NCBI GenBank assembly: GCA_045863035.1
Contig: BTUV01000001.1
Location: 1 to 64,000, forward strand
From: H2-BAC3 sp045863035
Lineage (GTDB): Bacteria; Bacteroidota; Ignavibacteria; Ignavibacteriales; Ignavibacteriaceae
Direction of reading: 5' to 3'
Length of the DNA: 64,000 bases
How positions within the stretch are numbered: the first letter of the stretch is position 1; every line of letters starts with the position of its first letter. The notes under the pieces are model-generated. The model saw only the letters and a list, made by a program, of their open reading frames with translations, was not told the DNA's origin and made no database searches. Position numbers and translations under genes: made by a program. Below, piece after piece: positions 34,554-44,656 of the stretch.

Positions 34554-35267
34554 TTGTATAAAGTACGGCTGGATCACTTTGAAGGTCCTCTTGATCTGCT
34601 TCTTTTTTTTATCAGACGTGATGAGATTGATATCTATGATATTCCAATTGCAAAAATTACCGGAGAATTTCTGGACTATGTAAATCTTATTCAGATGCTT
34701 GATCTCGAAACAGCCGGCGATTTTATCCTTATGGCTTCAATGCTTATGCATATAAAGGTAAGGATGCTGCTTCCGAGAGAAATTAATGAAAAGGGTGAGG
34801 AGATTGATCCTCGTGCTGAACTGGTCGCGAGACTGCTTGAGTATAAGCGTTATAAGGAAATGTCTGAAGATTTGGGCTTTATGGAGTCAGCAGCCAGAAA
34901 AATTTCTTTCCGGGGTTATTACGATGAGGATGTAACGGAAACCTTTGCTGATACTGAAAAATTTCTGAAGAATATTACAGTTTTTGACCTTGCAAAGGCA
35001 TTCAAGAGAGTGATGGATCAGCAGAAACCGGAAGTGATGCACGAAATAAAAAAAGTAAGTGTTACAATAGATGAACAAATCTCATTCGTGAAATCAAAAC
35101 TCGCTGAATATAAAGAATTGCATTTTATGAGTCTGATCAACAGCATGCAGGAAAAAATCAGAATAGTTGTTACATTTATAGCACTCCTTGAATTAGCCAA
35201 AATGGGAGAAATCGGGATTCGCGAATCCTCAGAGTTTAATGATTTTGTCGTTTATAATATAAGTTAA
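34554..35267 (+). CDS. scpA: Segregation and condensation protein A (kleisin)
   Basis: A 237-residue kleisin joining the SMC dimer and ScpB in the bacterial condensin. The N-terminus LDHFEGPLDLLLFFIRRDEIDIYDIPI is the family hallmark, and LLEYKRYKE and the C-terminal winged-helix (RIVVTFIALLELAKMGEI) match. Start is TTG 34554, right after the trpS stop. Its stop overlaps the scpB ATG by one base (TAATG). Confidence 0.95.
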   Translation: MYKVRLDHFEGPLDLLLFFIRRDEIDIYDIPIAKITGEFLDYVNLIQMLDLETAGDFILMASMLMHIKVRMLLPREINEKGEEIDPRAELVARLLEYKRYKEMSEDLGFMESAARKISFRGYYDEDVTETFADTEKFLKNITVFDLAKAFKRVMDQQKPEVMHEIKKVSVTIDEQISFVKSKLAEYKELHFMSLINSMQEKIRIVVTFIALLELAKMGEIGIRESSEFNDFVVYNIS

Positions 35268-36034
35268 TGGATAGTCTTTATAATAATATAGTTGAAGCTC
35301 TGATTTTTTCATCTGATGAGCCAATTCCGCCAAAGCAAATCATTGAAGCGATAAAAGGCATTGATGGTGAAGATATCGAAATCTCAGAGGAAGATATTGA
35401 GCATTGTGTTGATGAGCTGAATAAAAAGTATGAAGATAATAACTTTTCTTTCAGACTAACCCGAATTGCAAGGGGATTAACATTCGCGACAAAGCCGGAA
35501 TTCGCTAAATATCTGGGATTCCTTTCCACCGAAAAAAGCAAGAGGCGGCTTAGCCCCGCAGCACTCGAAACACTTGCTATCATTGCATATAAGCAGCCCA
35601 TTACCAAACCGGAGTTAGAAGCCATACGCGGCGTTAATTCTGATTATATTCTTAATATGCTGCTTGAAAAATCATTGATAACCATAACCGGTAGAGCAGA
35701 ACGGATTGGCCGTCCTTTGCTGTATGGTACTACAGACGAATTCTTAAAATATTTCGGGCTTTATAAGATTTCTGATTTGCCCAAACCCCGCGAAATTGAA
35801 GAAATAATGCAGGATGAAGATTTTCAGGAGCAGCGCAGGAAAATATATATGAATGCGCTGGAAGAGGCGGCTGAGGCATCTGAGTCATCGTTAGAAACTT
35901 CTGAAAATACTGTAAGCAGTTTTGACGGCGCAGATATTTCTGATAATACAGATAGTTTTGATAACCCCGATGAAGATATAAATTTAAATCTTCCCGAAAT
36001 TGATGAAACGGATTCAGATGATACGACTCAATAA
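35267..36034 (+). CDS. scpB: Segregation and condensation protein B
   Basis: A 255-residue ScpB with two winged-helix domains (EALIFSSDEPI at the start; LSPAALETLAIIAYKQPITKPELEAIRGV in the second). The C-terminal 60 residues are acidic, low in complexity and rich in Asp, Ser and Glu, a long tail compared with the core family. It overlaps the pseudouridine synthase gene. Forms condensin with ScpA and an SMC encoded elsewhere. Confidence 0.95.
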   Translation: MDSLYNNIVEALIFSSDEPIPPKQIIEAIKGIDGEDIEISEEDIEHCVDELNKKYEDNNFSFRLTRIARGLTFATKPEFAKYLGFLSTEKSKRRLSPAALETLAIIAYKQPITKPELEAIRGVNSDYILNMLLEKSLITITGRAERIGRPLLYGTTDEFLKYFGLYKISDLPKPREIEEIMQDEDFQEQRRKIYMNALEEAAEASESSLETSENTVSSFDGADISDNTDSFDNPDEDINLNLPEIDETDSDDTTQ

Positions 36035-36725
36035 TTATATCGCAGCTTCCGGGATATGCTCCCGCAGGCAGGCCGATGAATATATAAAGCAGGGCAGAGT
36101 TGATGTCAATCGTAAGACAGTAACCGATTTTGGAGTATTTATTGATCCGGAGAATGACGATGTCAGATTTGACGGTGAAAGGATAAAACCAAAAGAACAT
36201 ATTTATATTCTTCTTAACAAGCCAAAAGGGGTTGTATCAACTACCGCGGATGAAAGAGGCCGTAAGACAGTAATAAACCTGATTAAAACAAAGGAAAGAA
36301 TCTTTCCTGTCGGTCGTTTGGATTATAACACGACCGGTGTGATTCTTCTTACAAATGATGGTGACTTTACCAATGTGATGCTCCATCCTGGTAACAAAGT
36401 TCCAAGAACTTATATCGCTGAAATTCACAAACCCCTTTCGGAAGAAGATCAGCAAAAACTGGAAAAAGGATTTGTTTTTGAAGGTAAATTCTCAAAGTTT
36501 GAAAAGATTAAGGTTCAAAAAAGAGGAGAAGTAGTTGAGGTAACTGTTACTGAAGGAAGGAATCATTTCGTTAAAAATCTTTTCAAAAAACTTGGCTACT
36601 TTGTTAATGAATTACACAGAAAAGCTTATGCGAATTTCAATGATAAAGATTTGCCTTCCGGTGCATACAGATTTATAACCAAAAGTGAAATAAAGTCTTT
36701 TTATAAGAATTATGTATCTGAATAA
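36018..36725 (+). CDS. rluB: RluB/RsuA-family rRNA pseudouridine synthase
   Basis: A 235-residue synthase with an N-terminal S4 RNA-binding domain (ASGICSRRQADEYIKQGRVDVN) and a catalytic domain with the active Asp in GRLDYNTTGVILLTNDGD. I chose ATG 36018 because MIRLNNYIAASG matches the usual N-terminus; ATG 36003 is also in frame. It overlaps the end of scpB by 17 bases. scpA-scpB-rluB is a common bacterial order. RsuA cannot be excluded, but context favours RluB. Confidence 0.92.
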   Translation: MIRLNNYIAASGICSRRQADEYIKQGRVDVNRKTVTDFGVFIDPENDDVRFDGERIKPKEHIYILLNKPKGVVSTTADERGRKTVINLIKTKERIFPVGRLDYNTTGVILLTNDGDFTNVMLHPGNKVPRTYIAEIHKPLSEEDQQKLEKGFVFEGKFSKFEKIKVQKRGEVVEVTVTEGRNHFVKNLFKKLGYFVNELHRKAYANFNDKDLPSGAYRFITKSEIKSFYKNYVSE

Positions 36726-38205
36726 ATTTTTTATAATCTTATTTACATTTTGTATTGTCTCTGGCGCGGTATTCGCGCAAAATGAATCATTTTCCGCAAA
36801 ATCATCCACAACACTGGAAGAACTGCGGAATGAGTTCGATCAATTATTTGATGATCCGGATTTTTATAATGCACAGTGGGGCGTATGTGTTCAATCATTG
36901 GAGACCGGTGAATTCCTATACCGCCGAAATGAGAATAAACTGCTTATGCCGGCGTCAAATCTTAAATTAGTGACAACTGCCTCAGCGCTTCAATTGCTTG
37001 GTGCGGGATATAAGTTCCGGACGGAAATCGGTTATTCCGGTAAAATTGAAGGTTCATCTCTCAAGGGTGATTTAATAGTAAAGGGTTTCGGAGACCCTAC
37101 GATCAGTGGAAGATATACAAAGGATGATGTTCTTAAATATTTTAATGACTGGGCTGACAGTCTCCTTAATTTCGGAATTGAAGAAATTACCGGTAATATT
37201 ATTGGTGATGATAATGCCTTTGATGATGTAGGTTTAGGCAATGGATGGTCATGGGATTATGAAAGTTACTGGTACTCTGCCCCGTCTGGAGCGCTTTCAC
37301 TTAATGATAATTGCGTAGATATTATTGTGACGCCTGCCAAAAGAGGGGATAAGGCAGATATAAAAATTATTCCGGATAATAAATATAGCGTAATTGTAAA
37401 CCGAGTAATAACGGTACCGTTTGATTCTTCAGCAGGAATAGAAATTTACCGTGAAAGAGGCACAAACGTTATAACAGTTTCCGGTAAAATAAGAGAGACC
37501 GGTAAACCGGTTAAACTTTTCGCTACCGTAAATAACCCCACTCAATATTTTGTTGTAGTGCTTAAAGATGTTCTGCGGGAAAAAGGAATAAATGTTCGGG
37601 GATTTGCAATAGATATTGATGATCAGCAGAGTGATGCTGAATCAGATTTCAGACTATTATTCACGCATGAGTCGCCGGCGCTTACAGAAATTATAAAGGT
37701 TATAAACAAGAATAGTCAGAACTTTTTCGCGGAACAATTACTCAAGGCAATTGCCTATGAAAGAACAGGATTGGGAACTTCATCCGGTGGAATTCGTCAG
37801 ATTAAGCAGATATCTCCGCGAATGGGAATTAATTCAGACAATTTTACTATGGCTGATGGTTCTGGTCTTTCGCGCTTAAATCTCGTATCTGCTCAGCAAT
37901 TGGTTTCATTGCTGCGCTATATGTATCAGTCTGATAATTTTAATGATTTTTATAATTCACTGCCTATTGCAGGTAAAGATGGTACACTGGCAGACCGGAT
38001 GAGAAAATCGGCTGCATTTGAAAAGATTCGTGCTAAGACCGGATATATCGGCGGGGTGAGAAGTCTCTCAGGTTATGCGATGACTGCTGACGGCGAAACG
38101 GTCGCTTTTTCAATGATTGTAAATAATTTTACAGTTCCACTCGTGCTTGCTGAAAATTTACAGGATATGATTTGTCTGCGGCTTTCAACACTTAGAAGAA
38201 AATAG
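36712..38205 (+). CDS. dacB: D-alanyl-D-alanine carboxypeptidase/endopeptidase (PBP4, S13 family)
   Basis: A 497-residue periplasmic penicillin-binding protein trimming peptidoglycan. A signal peptide (FFIILFTFCIVSGAVFAQ) is followed by the three active-site motifs: SxxK in PASNLKLVTT, SxN in NKNSQNFFAEQL and KTG in RAKTGYIGG. The large insert between the first two is typical of S13. ATG overlaps the previous gene by 14 bases. Confidence 0.95.
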   Translation: MYLNKFFIILFTFCIVSGAVFAQNESFSAKSSTTLEELRNEFDQLFDDPDFYNAQWGVCVQSLETGEFLYRRNENKLLMPASNLKLVTTASALQLLGAGYKFRTEIGYSGKIEGSSLKGDLIVKGFGDPTISGRYTKDDVLKYFNDWADSLLNFGIEEITGNIIGDDNAFDDVGLGNGWSWDYESYWYSAPSGALSLNDNCVDIIVTPAKRGDKADIKIIPDNKYSVIVNRVITVPFDSSAGIEIYRERGTNVITVSGKIRETGKPVKLFATVNNPTQYFVVVLKDVLREKGINVRGFAIDIDDQQSDAESDFRLLFTHESPALTEIIKVINKNSQNFFAEQLLKAIAYERTGLGTSSGGIRQIKQISPRMGINSDNFTMADGSGLSRLNLVSAQQLVSLLRYMYQSDNFNDFYNSLPIAGKDGTLADRMRKSAAFEKIRAKTGYIGGVRSLSGYAMTADGETVAFSMIVNNFTVPLVLAENLQDMICLRLSTLRRK

Positions 38206-38213
38206 GAGAATAC

Positions 38214-39719
38214 TTGGAACATTTAATTGTAGAAGATGCTAATAGTCTTATTGAAAGAAGAATTGAAGAAATTAAACTGCTGCAGGAACGCGGGGTAAAT
38301 GTATTTGCTTATTCATTCGATACAGATTCGAATGCGGCAAAAATAAAACAGGAATTTGCAGATGACTCATCTGCTGATGTTGCAATTGCCGGAAGGATTA
38401 TGGCTATCCGCCGTATGGGAAAAGCCAGTTTTGCTTCAATTCAGGATCAGACAGGGAAAATCCAGATATATATTAAAAAAGATGACGTGGGCGAAGTCTA
38501 TGAGAATTTTAAACTTATGGATATTGGTGATATCATCGGAATAAGGGGTTATACCTTCAGAACTAAGACCGGTGAAATTTCTGTCCACTGTAAAGAACTG
38601 GTTTTGTTGGCTAAAGCAGTAAGACCTATCCCCATAGCTAAGGAAGTTACTGATGAGCAGGGTGATAAGACGGTTTTTGACCAGTTTGCTGATAAGGAAC
38701 TCCGTTACCGGCAAAGATATGTTGACCTGATTGTGAATCCCGAAGTCCGGGATGTGTTTATTAAAAGAAGCAAAATCATCACTGCAATGAGAAGGTTTTT
38801 AGATGATAACGGTCTTCTTGAAGTAGAAACGCCTGTGCTTCAACCACAATATGGCGGAGCATCTGCCAGACCTTTTGTTACTAATCATAATGCTTTAGGT
38901 ATTCCGCTCTATTTAAGAATAGCTGATGAGCTTTATCTCAAAAGACTTATCGTAGGCGGTTTTGAAGGAGTATATGAGATTTCCAAGGACTTCAGAAATG
39001 AAGGTATGGATAAAACTCATAATCCTGAATTTACGATGATGGAATGTTACGTCGCCTATAAAGACTATAACTGGATGATGAATTTTGTTGAGGAAATGGT
39101 TAATTACATAGTCTCAACCGTGTTCAAAAATACTTCTTTTGATGTTGATGGTGTTACTATCAATTTTGGCGGTAGTTGGAACAGAGTAAGTATGGTTGAA
39201 GAAATTAAAAAGAAAACCGGGCTGGATATACTAACCGCTTCAGCAGATGAATTAGCAGTTGCAGTTAAAAAATATGGCGGGGAGACCGGTGAGGTTCGCA
39301 CCAGAGGTAAACTTATTGATGAACTGTTCAGTGTAACTGTTCAACCGGAGTTAATTCAGCCGTCATTCGTTATTGATTATCCGGTTGAAATTTCTCCTCT
39401 TGCAAAAAAGCACAGAGAAACTCCGGGGCTGGTTGAACGTTTTGAAGGATATATATGTGGCAGGGAAATTTGTAATGCTTTTAGTGAACTGAATGATCCG
39501 TTTGATCAGCATGACAGGTTTAAACAACAGCTTGCTGACCGTGATTCAGGTGATGATGAAGCGCAGGTTCTGGATGAAGACTTTATTAATGCGCTTCAAT
39601 ACGGTATGCCACCTACTGCCGGTCTCGGCATTGGAATTGACCGACTGGTAATGCTTTTAACCAATCAGCCATCAATCCGGGATGTCATTCTATTTCCGAC
39701 AATGAAACCGCTCACATAA
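38214..39719 (+). CDS. lysS: Lysyl-tRNA synthetase, class II
   Basis: A 501-residue class II synthetase with an N-terminal OB anticodon-binding domain (VAIAGRIMAIRRMGKASFASIQD) and catalytic motifs 1-3: RSKIITAMRRFLDDNGLLEVETPVL, KDFRNEGMDKTHNPEFTMME split here over 330-350, and GLGIGIDRLVMLLTN near the end. Start is TTG 38214. The next gene starts at the base after its stop. Confidence 0.95.
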   Translation: MEHLIVEDANSLIERRIEEIKLLQERGVNVFAYSFDTDSNAAKIKQEFADDSSADVAIAGRIMAIRRMGKASFASIQDQTGKIQIYIKKDDVGEVYENFKLMDIGDIIGIRGYTFRTKTGEISVHCKELVLLAKAVRPIPIAKEVTDEQGDKTVFDQFADKELRYRQRYVDLIVNPEVRDVFIKRSKIITAMRRFLDDNGLLEVETPVLQPQYGGASARPFVTNHNALGIPLYLRIADELYLKRLIVGGFEGVYEISKDFRNEGMDKTHNPEFTMMECYVAYKDYNWMMNFVEEMVNYIVSTVFKNTSFDVDGVTINFGGSWNRVSMVEEIKKKTGLDILTASADELAVAVKKYGGETGEVRTRGKLIDELFSVTVQPELIQPSFVIDYPVEISPLAKKHRETPGLVERFEGYICGREICNAFSELNDPFDQHDRFKQQLADRDSGDDEAQVLDEDFINALQYGMPPTAGLGIGIDRLVMLLTNQPSIRDVILFPTMKPLT

Positions 39720-40685
39720 ATGAAGCAGTTTTCTTTTTTGCTTATTTTTCTCACTGGTCTCTTAAACAGTCCGGTGCTTCATGCGAGCGGAAGTGATTCA
39801 TCTTTATATATCAGTAAACATGAGTTGATGAATCTCGCAAGATTCAAACCGGGTATCTCATACGAGATGAATCTGACTGACACCTATCCGCCGGTTGATG
39901 TAAATGCACAAAAGATAGACTACCTAATGTTTGGATTGCTTGGTTCGGCAACTATTGGTACCGGATTAGGTGTACACTTTTATCAGGCAAATGCCTGGTG
40001 GAAAGATCAGAGAACAGGATTTAAATTTACCAATGACTGGGAATACGCTCTCTGGATAGATAAAGTTGGGCATTTTTACGGAACCGGATTAATGCAGCAT
40101 GTTTTTTCGGCTGCTTTAGAAGGTGCTCAATTTAATTTGGAGAATGCAGCTTGGATTGGTGCCGGTCTGGCGCTTAGTTTTCAATTGTTTGTTGAAATAG
40201 AAGACGGATTTGGTCCTCAGTGGGGTTTTAGCCCCGGTGATGCTTTATTTGATGTTTTAGGTGCATCCTATCCTGTTTTGCAATATTATTATCCGCATCT
40301 GAAAAATTATCAGATGAAATTCAGCTATTATCCAGTTGATCTTAATAAGGTTAGCCCTAAATCAGGTCAAAAGCATATATTGATTGATGATTATTCAGGA
40401 CAAAAATTCTGGCTTTCGTTCAGAATGAAAAATCTTTTACCATACGACATAGCAAAAATATGGCCATCATGGTTAGCGCTCGCGGTTGGCTATGGTGTTA
40501 AAAACCTGGATGGCTCAGGAGGTGGTCAGAAAGATGTATATATAGCTCTCGACCTTGATGTTGAAGCATTACCTCTTCATGGAAAAACCTGGGGTTTTAT
40601 AAAAAATACGTTAAATTATGCACATTTCCCGATGCCCGGTGTTAGGGTGACAAATAATGTGGCTTTTTTCGGTCTTTGTTATTAG
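39720..40685 (+). CDS. DUF2279 (YfiM-like) membrane-associated protein
   Basis: A 321-residue protein with a signal peptide (FSFLLIFLTGLLNSPVLHAS). The conserved core is WWKDQRTGFKFTNDWEYALW, then DKVGHFYGTGLMQHVF and GDALFDVLGA, typical of DUF2279. Several hydrophobic stretches suggest membrane insertion. Function is not established. It begins a run with a glycosyltransferase and a Wzi-like barrel, so a role in the envelope is plausible. A shorter relative may be encoded at 8672-9325. Confidence 0.85.
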   Translation: MKQFSFLLIFLTGLLNSPVLHASGSDSSLYISKHELMNLARFKPGISYEMNLTDTYPPVDVNAQKIDYLMFGLLGSATIGTGLGVHFYQANAWWKDQRTGFKFTNDWEYALWIDKVGHFYGTGLMQHVFSAALEGAQFNLENAAWIGAGLALSFQLFVEIEDGFGPQWGFSPGDALFDVLGASYPVLQYYYPHLKNYQMKFSYYPVDLNKVSPKSGQKHILIDDYSGQKFWLSFRMKNLLPYDIAKIWPSWLALAVGYGVKNLDGSGGGQKDVYIALDLDVEALPLHGKTWGFIKNTLNYAHFPMPGVRVTNNVAFFGLCY

Positions 40686-40691
40686 AGTGTT

Positions 40692-41417
40692 TTGAAATTA
40701 AGTATTATTATTCCTACATTAAATGAAGAAAAACTTCTTCCGTTTCTGTTAAATCAACTTCAGGATATTAAAAAAGAATATACTGAAACTGAGATCATTA
40801 TATCAGACGGTGGTAGTAAGGATAAAACTCTTTTGATAGCTGAAGAATTTGGCTGTACAATAGTCACTGATGATACTGCAAAAGGAAATATTGCATCCGG
40901 CAGAAATTTTGGCGCCTCTCATTCATCAGGTGATGTGCTGCTTTTTATTAATGCTGATATACGTTTTCAGAATCCTTTGGCTTTTTTTGATTATACCTAT
41001 AATAAATTTTCAAGCAGTGGATTTGCCGCGATGACATGTTACGTCAGAACGTTCCCGGAGGAGTCTCGGCTGGCGGATGATGTTTTTCATTCATTTTACA
41101 ACGCCTATTTTATTTTCTTAAATATTATTGGTATTGGAATGGGCAGGGGAGAATGTCAGGTAGTAAAAAGAGATGTCTTTAACTCAGTTAATGGTTATAA
41201 TACACTTTTAGCTGCCGGTGAGGATTTTGATTTGTTCAGAAGAATAAAAAACGCCGGTCATAAAATATTTTTTAATAAAAATTATACTGTATTTGAATCT
41301 CCCAGACGTTACCGCAAATTAGGATATTTTGGTGTGGCTTCTTTGTGGACTAAAAATGCAGTTTCCATACTGCTGAAGAATAAATCCATTTCCAAAGTTT
41401 GGGAGCAGGTGAGATAG
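40692..41417 (+). CDS. Family 2 glycosyltransferase
   Basis: A 241-residue GT-A enzyme. LSIIIPTLNEEKLLPFLL and IIISDGGSKDKTL give the nucleotide-sugar site, and LLFINADIRF the metal-binding DxD-like site. It resembles the small stand-alone TIGR04283-type glycosyltransferases; donor and acceptor are unknown. One C-terminal hydrophobic stretch may anchor it. Start TTG 40692; the stop overlaps the next gene's GTG (TAGTG). Confidence 0.9.
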   Translation: MKLSIIIPTLNEEKLLPFLLNQLQDIKKEYTETEIIISDGGSKDKTLLIAEEFGCTIVTDDTAKGNIASGRNFGASHSSGDVLLFINADIRFQNPLAFFDYTYNKFSSSGFAAMTCYVRTFPEESRLADDVFHSFYNAYFIFLNIIGIGMGRGECQVVKRDVFNSVNGYNTLLAAGEDFDLFRRIKNAGHKIFFNKNYTVFESPRRYRKLGYFGVASLWTKNAVSILLKNKSISKVWEQVR

Positions 41418-43036
41418 TGATTTTTCGTGCTTTACTTTTGATTACCTTTTTTTTATGTAACATCTTTCCGCAGGAATTTCTTGTTAGTAGAAATCATCCC
41501 GTCAGCAGTTTCGTTGAACGACATTTTACTTTGTCTGGTAAAACTTTTGAGAGTTTTTTGTATCCTTTGCACCGTGACATTATTTTTTCAGCTTTAAAGG
41601 AAATAGAATCATCCGGTAACTCTCTAAGTGAAATTGACAAAAACCTGCTTCAGCAATATCTGTCTGAGTTCGGACAACAATCTGACAGCAACATACAGTA
41701 TTTTACCAATTTCGATAATTATCAGTTCTTTTCTCCTAAGGAAAGTTATTTTTATTACAGCCAGAGCAATGACTCTTTTAGTGTTGGTATAAATCTAATT
41801 GCTGAAATTGGATTTCATTCAAATTTTGAATCAGGCAATTCATCCAGAACAGTGCTCCTTGGCGGAGATCTTTCTGCAAGACTGGGAAAACATCTTACCT
41901 TCAATCTCAGAGGATTAAATGGAATATTTTCGGGCGCTAAGGCATCTATTACTAATCAGAGACGGTACAACTCTAATTATAAACTGATGGATGACCCTAA
42001 TTCAGCGTTCTATGATGAGACTGAGGGGAATGTTTCACTGACATATCCCGGTGTGAGTTTTACACTGGCGCGGGGTGATTTGTCCGCTGGGATGGGCAGA
42101 TTTACGCCTATGATCAGGGATTTGTACCCCCGAAGTGATTATTTCTCCCTTAATTTGTCCTATGGGATATTAAATTATACTTTTGCCCATGGTACGCTTC
42201 TCGCTGATCCGTCCTATCTCTCAGACAGTATAACCGGTGGCATTAGGGAGATTCCGGAGAAATTTGTTGTATTTCACAAAGCTGCGTTTAATATCGGCGA
42301 TAAGATTAAACTCCATTTTGGCGAGATGGTCGTTTATTCAGGCAGGGGAATGGATTTAGGTTATCTTAATCCCTTTAATTTTTACAAAACTGTGGAACAT
42401 TCTAGAATTGACCGGGACAATACTGCTCTTTTTAGTGCTTTTGAGGCAGTTTTGCCATATTCCTCAAAATTCTTTTTAACTCTTCTCATGGATGATATTG
42501 ATTACGCCAAATTGGGGAGTGGTTGGTGGGGGAATCAGACCCTGTTACATACCGGATTAACGGTTTTTCCGGTAATTACGTCTATACCCATTGAATTTAG
42601 TCTTGAAATTTTACAAATTCAGCCCTATGTTTTCTCTCACAGGATAAAAAGAAATAATTTTGCTAATTTGTCAGTACCGGTTTGGGGGGAGTTTTCGCCA
42701 AATTCGATGAACTATTTGCTATCTTCAGGGGTATGGCTTTCTGATAAATTGCAAACAAAATTGAGCTATATGTTTACCCTGAGGGGATTGAACGAATATG
42801 ATTCGGCCGGAAATCTGATTAAAAATTTTGGTGCAAATATCAATGAAGGACACCGTTCATTTGATTCGGAATCGATCGGATTTTTGGATGGAATCCGAGA
42901 TGAAATGCATACGTTGGAAGCTGAGGTGATTTATCAGCCGGCAAATAACTATTTTCTGAAACTGTATTATAAATTTTCTGATTCTGATGTCAGAACTATT
43001 AACTTTGCTTCATTTTACATAACAATTAAAATCTGA
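41417..43036 (+). CDS. Wzi-like capsule-assembly outer-membrane barrel
   Basis: A 539-residue exported protein. I chose GTG 41417, overlapping the previous stop as TAGTG, because it gives a clean signal peptide (IFRALLLITFFLCNIFPQ). Residues 25-95 form a helical lead with SSFVERHF and LHRDIIFSALKEIE; the rest alternates amphipathic strands ending with aromatic residues. The motif KIKLHFGEMVVYSGRGMDLGYLNPFNFY resembles Wzi (PF14052) proteins that hold capsular polysaccharide. Exact ligand unknown. The adjacent glycosyltransferase supports a polysaccharide role (inference). Confidence 0.75.
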   Translation: MIFRALLLITFFLCNIFPQEFLVSRNHPVSSFVERHFTLSGKTFESFLYPLHRDIIFSALKEIESSGNSLSEIDKNLLQQYLSEFGQQSDSNIQYFTNFDNYQFFSPKESYFYYSQSNDSFSVGINLIAEIGFHSNFESGNSSRTVLLGGDLSARLGKHLTFNLRGLNGIFSGAKASITNQRRYNSNYKLMDDPNSAFYDETEGNVSLTYPGVSFTLARGDLSAGMGRFTPMIRDLYPRSDYFSLNLSYGILNYTFAHGTLLADPSYLSDSITGGIREIPEKFVVFHKAAFNIGDKIKLHFGEMVVYSGRGMDLGYLNPFNFYKTVEHSRIDRDNTALFSAFEAVLPYSSKFFLTLLMDDIDYAKLGSGWWGNQTLLHTGLTVFPVITSIPIEFSLEILQIQPYVFSHRIKRNNFANLSVPVWGEFSPNSMNYLLSSGVWLSDKLQTKLSYMFTLRGLNEYDSAGNLIKNFGANINEGHRSFDSESIGFLDGIRDEMHTLEAEVIYQPANNYFLKLYYKFSDSDVRTINFASFYITIKI

Positions 43037-43047
43037 AAAGGGCCAAA

Positions 43048-44652
43048 ATGAATTTTAAAAAGTTCCGGATACCACTATTAGTCTTAGTTCTTACTGCCGG
43101 TATTTTGTTAGGGACTCAAATTCAAAAAGTTATCTCAGGAGATAACCTGCTGGAGAATATCAAAAAATTTAATGATGTTCTTACATTTACTGAGAGATAT
43201 TACGTTGAAGATGTTGATACCCAGAAACTTGTTGAATCTGCCATAAAAGGGATGCTCAATGAGCTTGACCCTCATTCGGTCTATATTCCGGCCAAGCAGA
43301 TGCAGTCAGTTGAAGAAGAGTTTCGAGGTGATTTTGAGGGTATAGGAATTGAGTTTCAGATAGTAAATGATACGTTGACTGTCGTAACCCCGATTACAGG
43401 CGGTCCAAGTGAGGCGCTCGGCATCATGGCAGGTGACAGAATTATTAAAATCGATAGTACAAATGCAGTTGGTTTTACCAATGATGATGTAAGAAAGCGG
43501 CTGAGAGGTCCTGCAGGTACAAAAGTAAAAGTACTAATCGTGCGAGCCGGGGTGAAAGACCCGATTGAATATGAAATAACAAGAGACAAAATTCCCCTGT
43601 ATTCTGTTGATACTCATCTGATGCTTGATGATAAAACCGGTTACGTAAGCATTTCTCGCTTTGCTGAAAAAACCACGGATGAACTGATGGAAGCACTTGT
43701 GGATTTAGATAAAAAAGGAATGACACAGTTAGTGCTTGATTTAAGAAATAATCCCGGCGGATACTTAAACCAGGCATTCCAGATTGCTGACCTTTTTATT
43801 GAAGGAAATAAGAAAATTGTATATACGCGCGGAAGGAGACCTGAGTTTAACGAAGATTATTTCTCAAGCCGTACATATCCTTATGAAAAGTTGCCGATTA
43901 TTGTTCTTATCAACAGGGGCAGTGCATCAGCAAGTGAAATTGTTTCAGGTGCAGTTCAGGACTGGGACAGAGGTTTAGTCGTTGGAGAAACTTCATTCGG
44001 CAAAGGATTAGTGCAAAGACAGTTTCCTCTGCCGGATGGAAGTGCAATCAGATTAACAATTTCTGAGTACTTTACTCCTTCCGGTCGTCTTATTCAAAGG
44101 AAGTACAAAGATAAAAAAGAGTATTATGAAGATATTGCCGATAGGGAAGAAGAACCTGAAGGCGATAATATTGACCATTCAACCGAAAAGGATACAACGC
44201 GACCGGTGTTTAAAACCAATAAAGGAAGAGTTGTGTATGGAGGTGGCGGTATTACTCCTGATTATTTGATCAAAAATGACAAGATTACGGACCTTACAAC
44301 ATCACTGCTGAGAAAAAATGTGTTCTATCTTTTCGCATTACAATATCTTGATAAAAACGGCAGTGCTATCAAAAATAAGTTCAACGGTGATCTTGAAAAG
44401 TTCAAAAGCGAATTTTTAATTACTACTGATCTTTTTAATCAATTTCTCACTTTTGCAAAAGAAAGAGATGTTACCGTTTCGGATGATGATCTGAAAAATG
44501 ATAAAAAGTATATTGAAGCCCGCCTCAAAGCACAAATTGCCAGAAGCTATTGGAAGAATGAGGGCTGGTATTCAGTGCTTCTGACTCAGGATAGTTATGT
44601 GAGCAAGGCAATGACGCTTTTTGACCGCGCAAAAAGTATGGCAGGTATCTAA
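43048..44652 (+). CDS. C-terminal processing peptidase, S41 family with PDZ domain
   Basis: A 534-residue periplasmic serine protease. An N-terminal signal anchor (LLVLVLTAGILLGTQI) precedes a helical region, a PDZ domain (about 95-180, GIGIEFQIVNDTLTVVTPI, GPAGTKVKVLI) and the catalytic core. The nucleophile Ser lies in NRGSASASEIVSGA and the Lys in GETSFGKGLVQRQ. The C-terminal 180 residues are an extension common in this phylum. Substrates unknown. Confidence 0.94.
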   Translation: MNFKKFRIPLLVLVLTAGILLGTQIQKVISGDNLLENIKKFNDVLTFTERYYVEDVDTQKLVESAIKGMLNELDPHSVYIPAKQMQSVEEEFRGDFEGIGIEFQIVNDTLTVVTPITGGPSEALGIMAGDRIIKIDSTNAVGFTNDDVRKRLRGPAGTKVKVLIVRAGVKDPIEYEITRDKIPLYSVDTHLMLDDKTGYVSISRFAEKTTDELMEALVDLDKKGMTQLVLDLRNNPGGYLNQAFQIADLFIEGNKKIVYTRGRRPEFNEDYFSSRTYPYEKLPIIVLINRGSASASEIVSGAVQDWDRGLVVGETSFGKGLVQRQFPLPDGSAIRLTISEYFTPSGRLIQRKYKDKKEYYEDIADREEEPEGDNIDHSTEKDTTRPVFKTNKGRVVYGGGGITPDYLIKNDKITDLTTSLLRKNVFYLFALQYLDKNGSAIKNKFNGDLEKFKSEFLITTDLFNQFLTFAKERDVTVSDDDLKNDKKYIEARLKAQIARSYWKNEGWYSVLLTQDSYVSKAMTLFDRAKSMAGI

Positions 44653-44656
44653 TATC

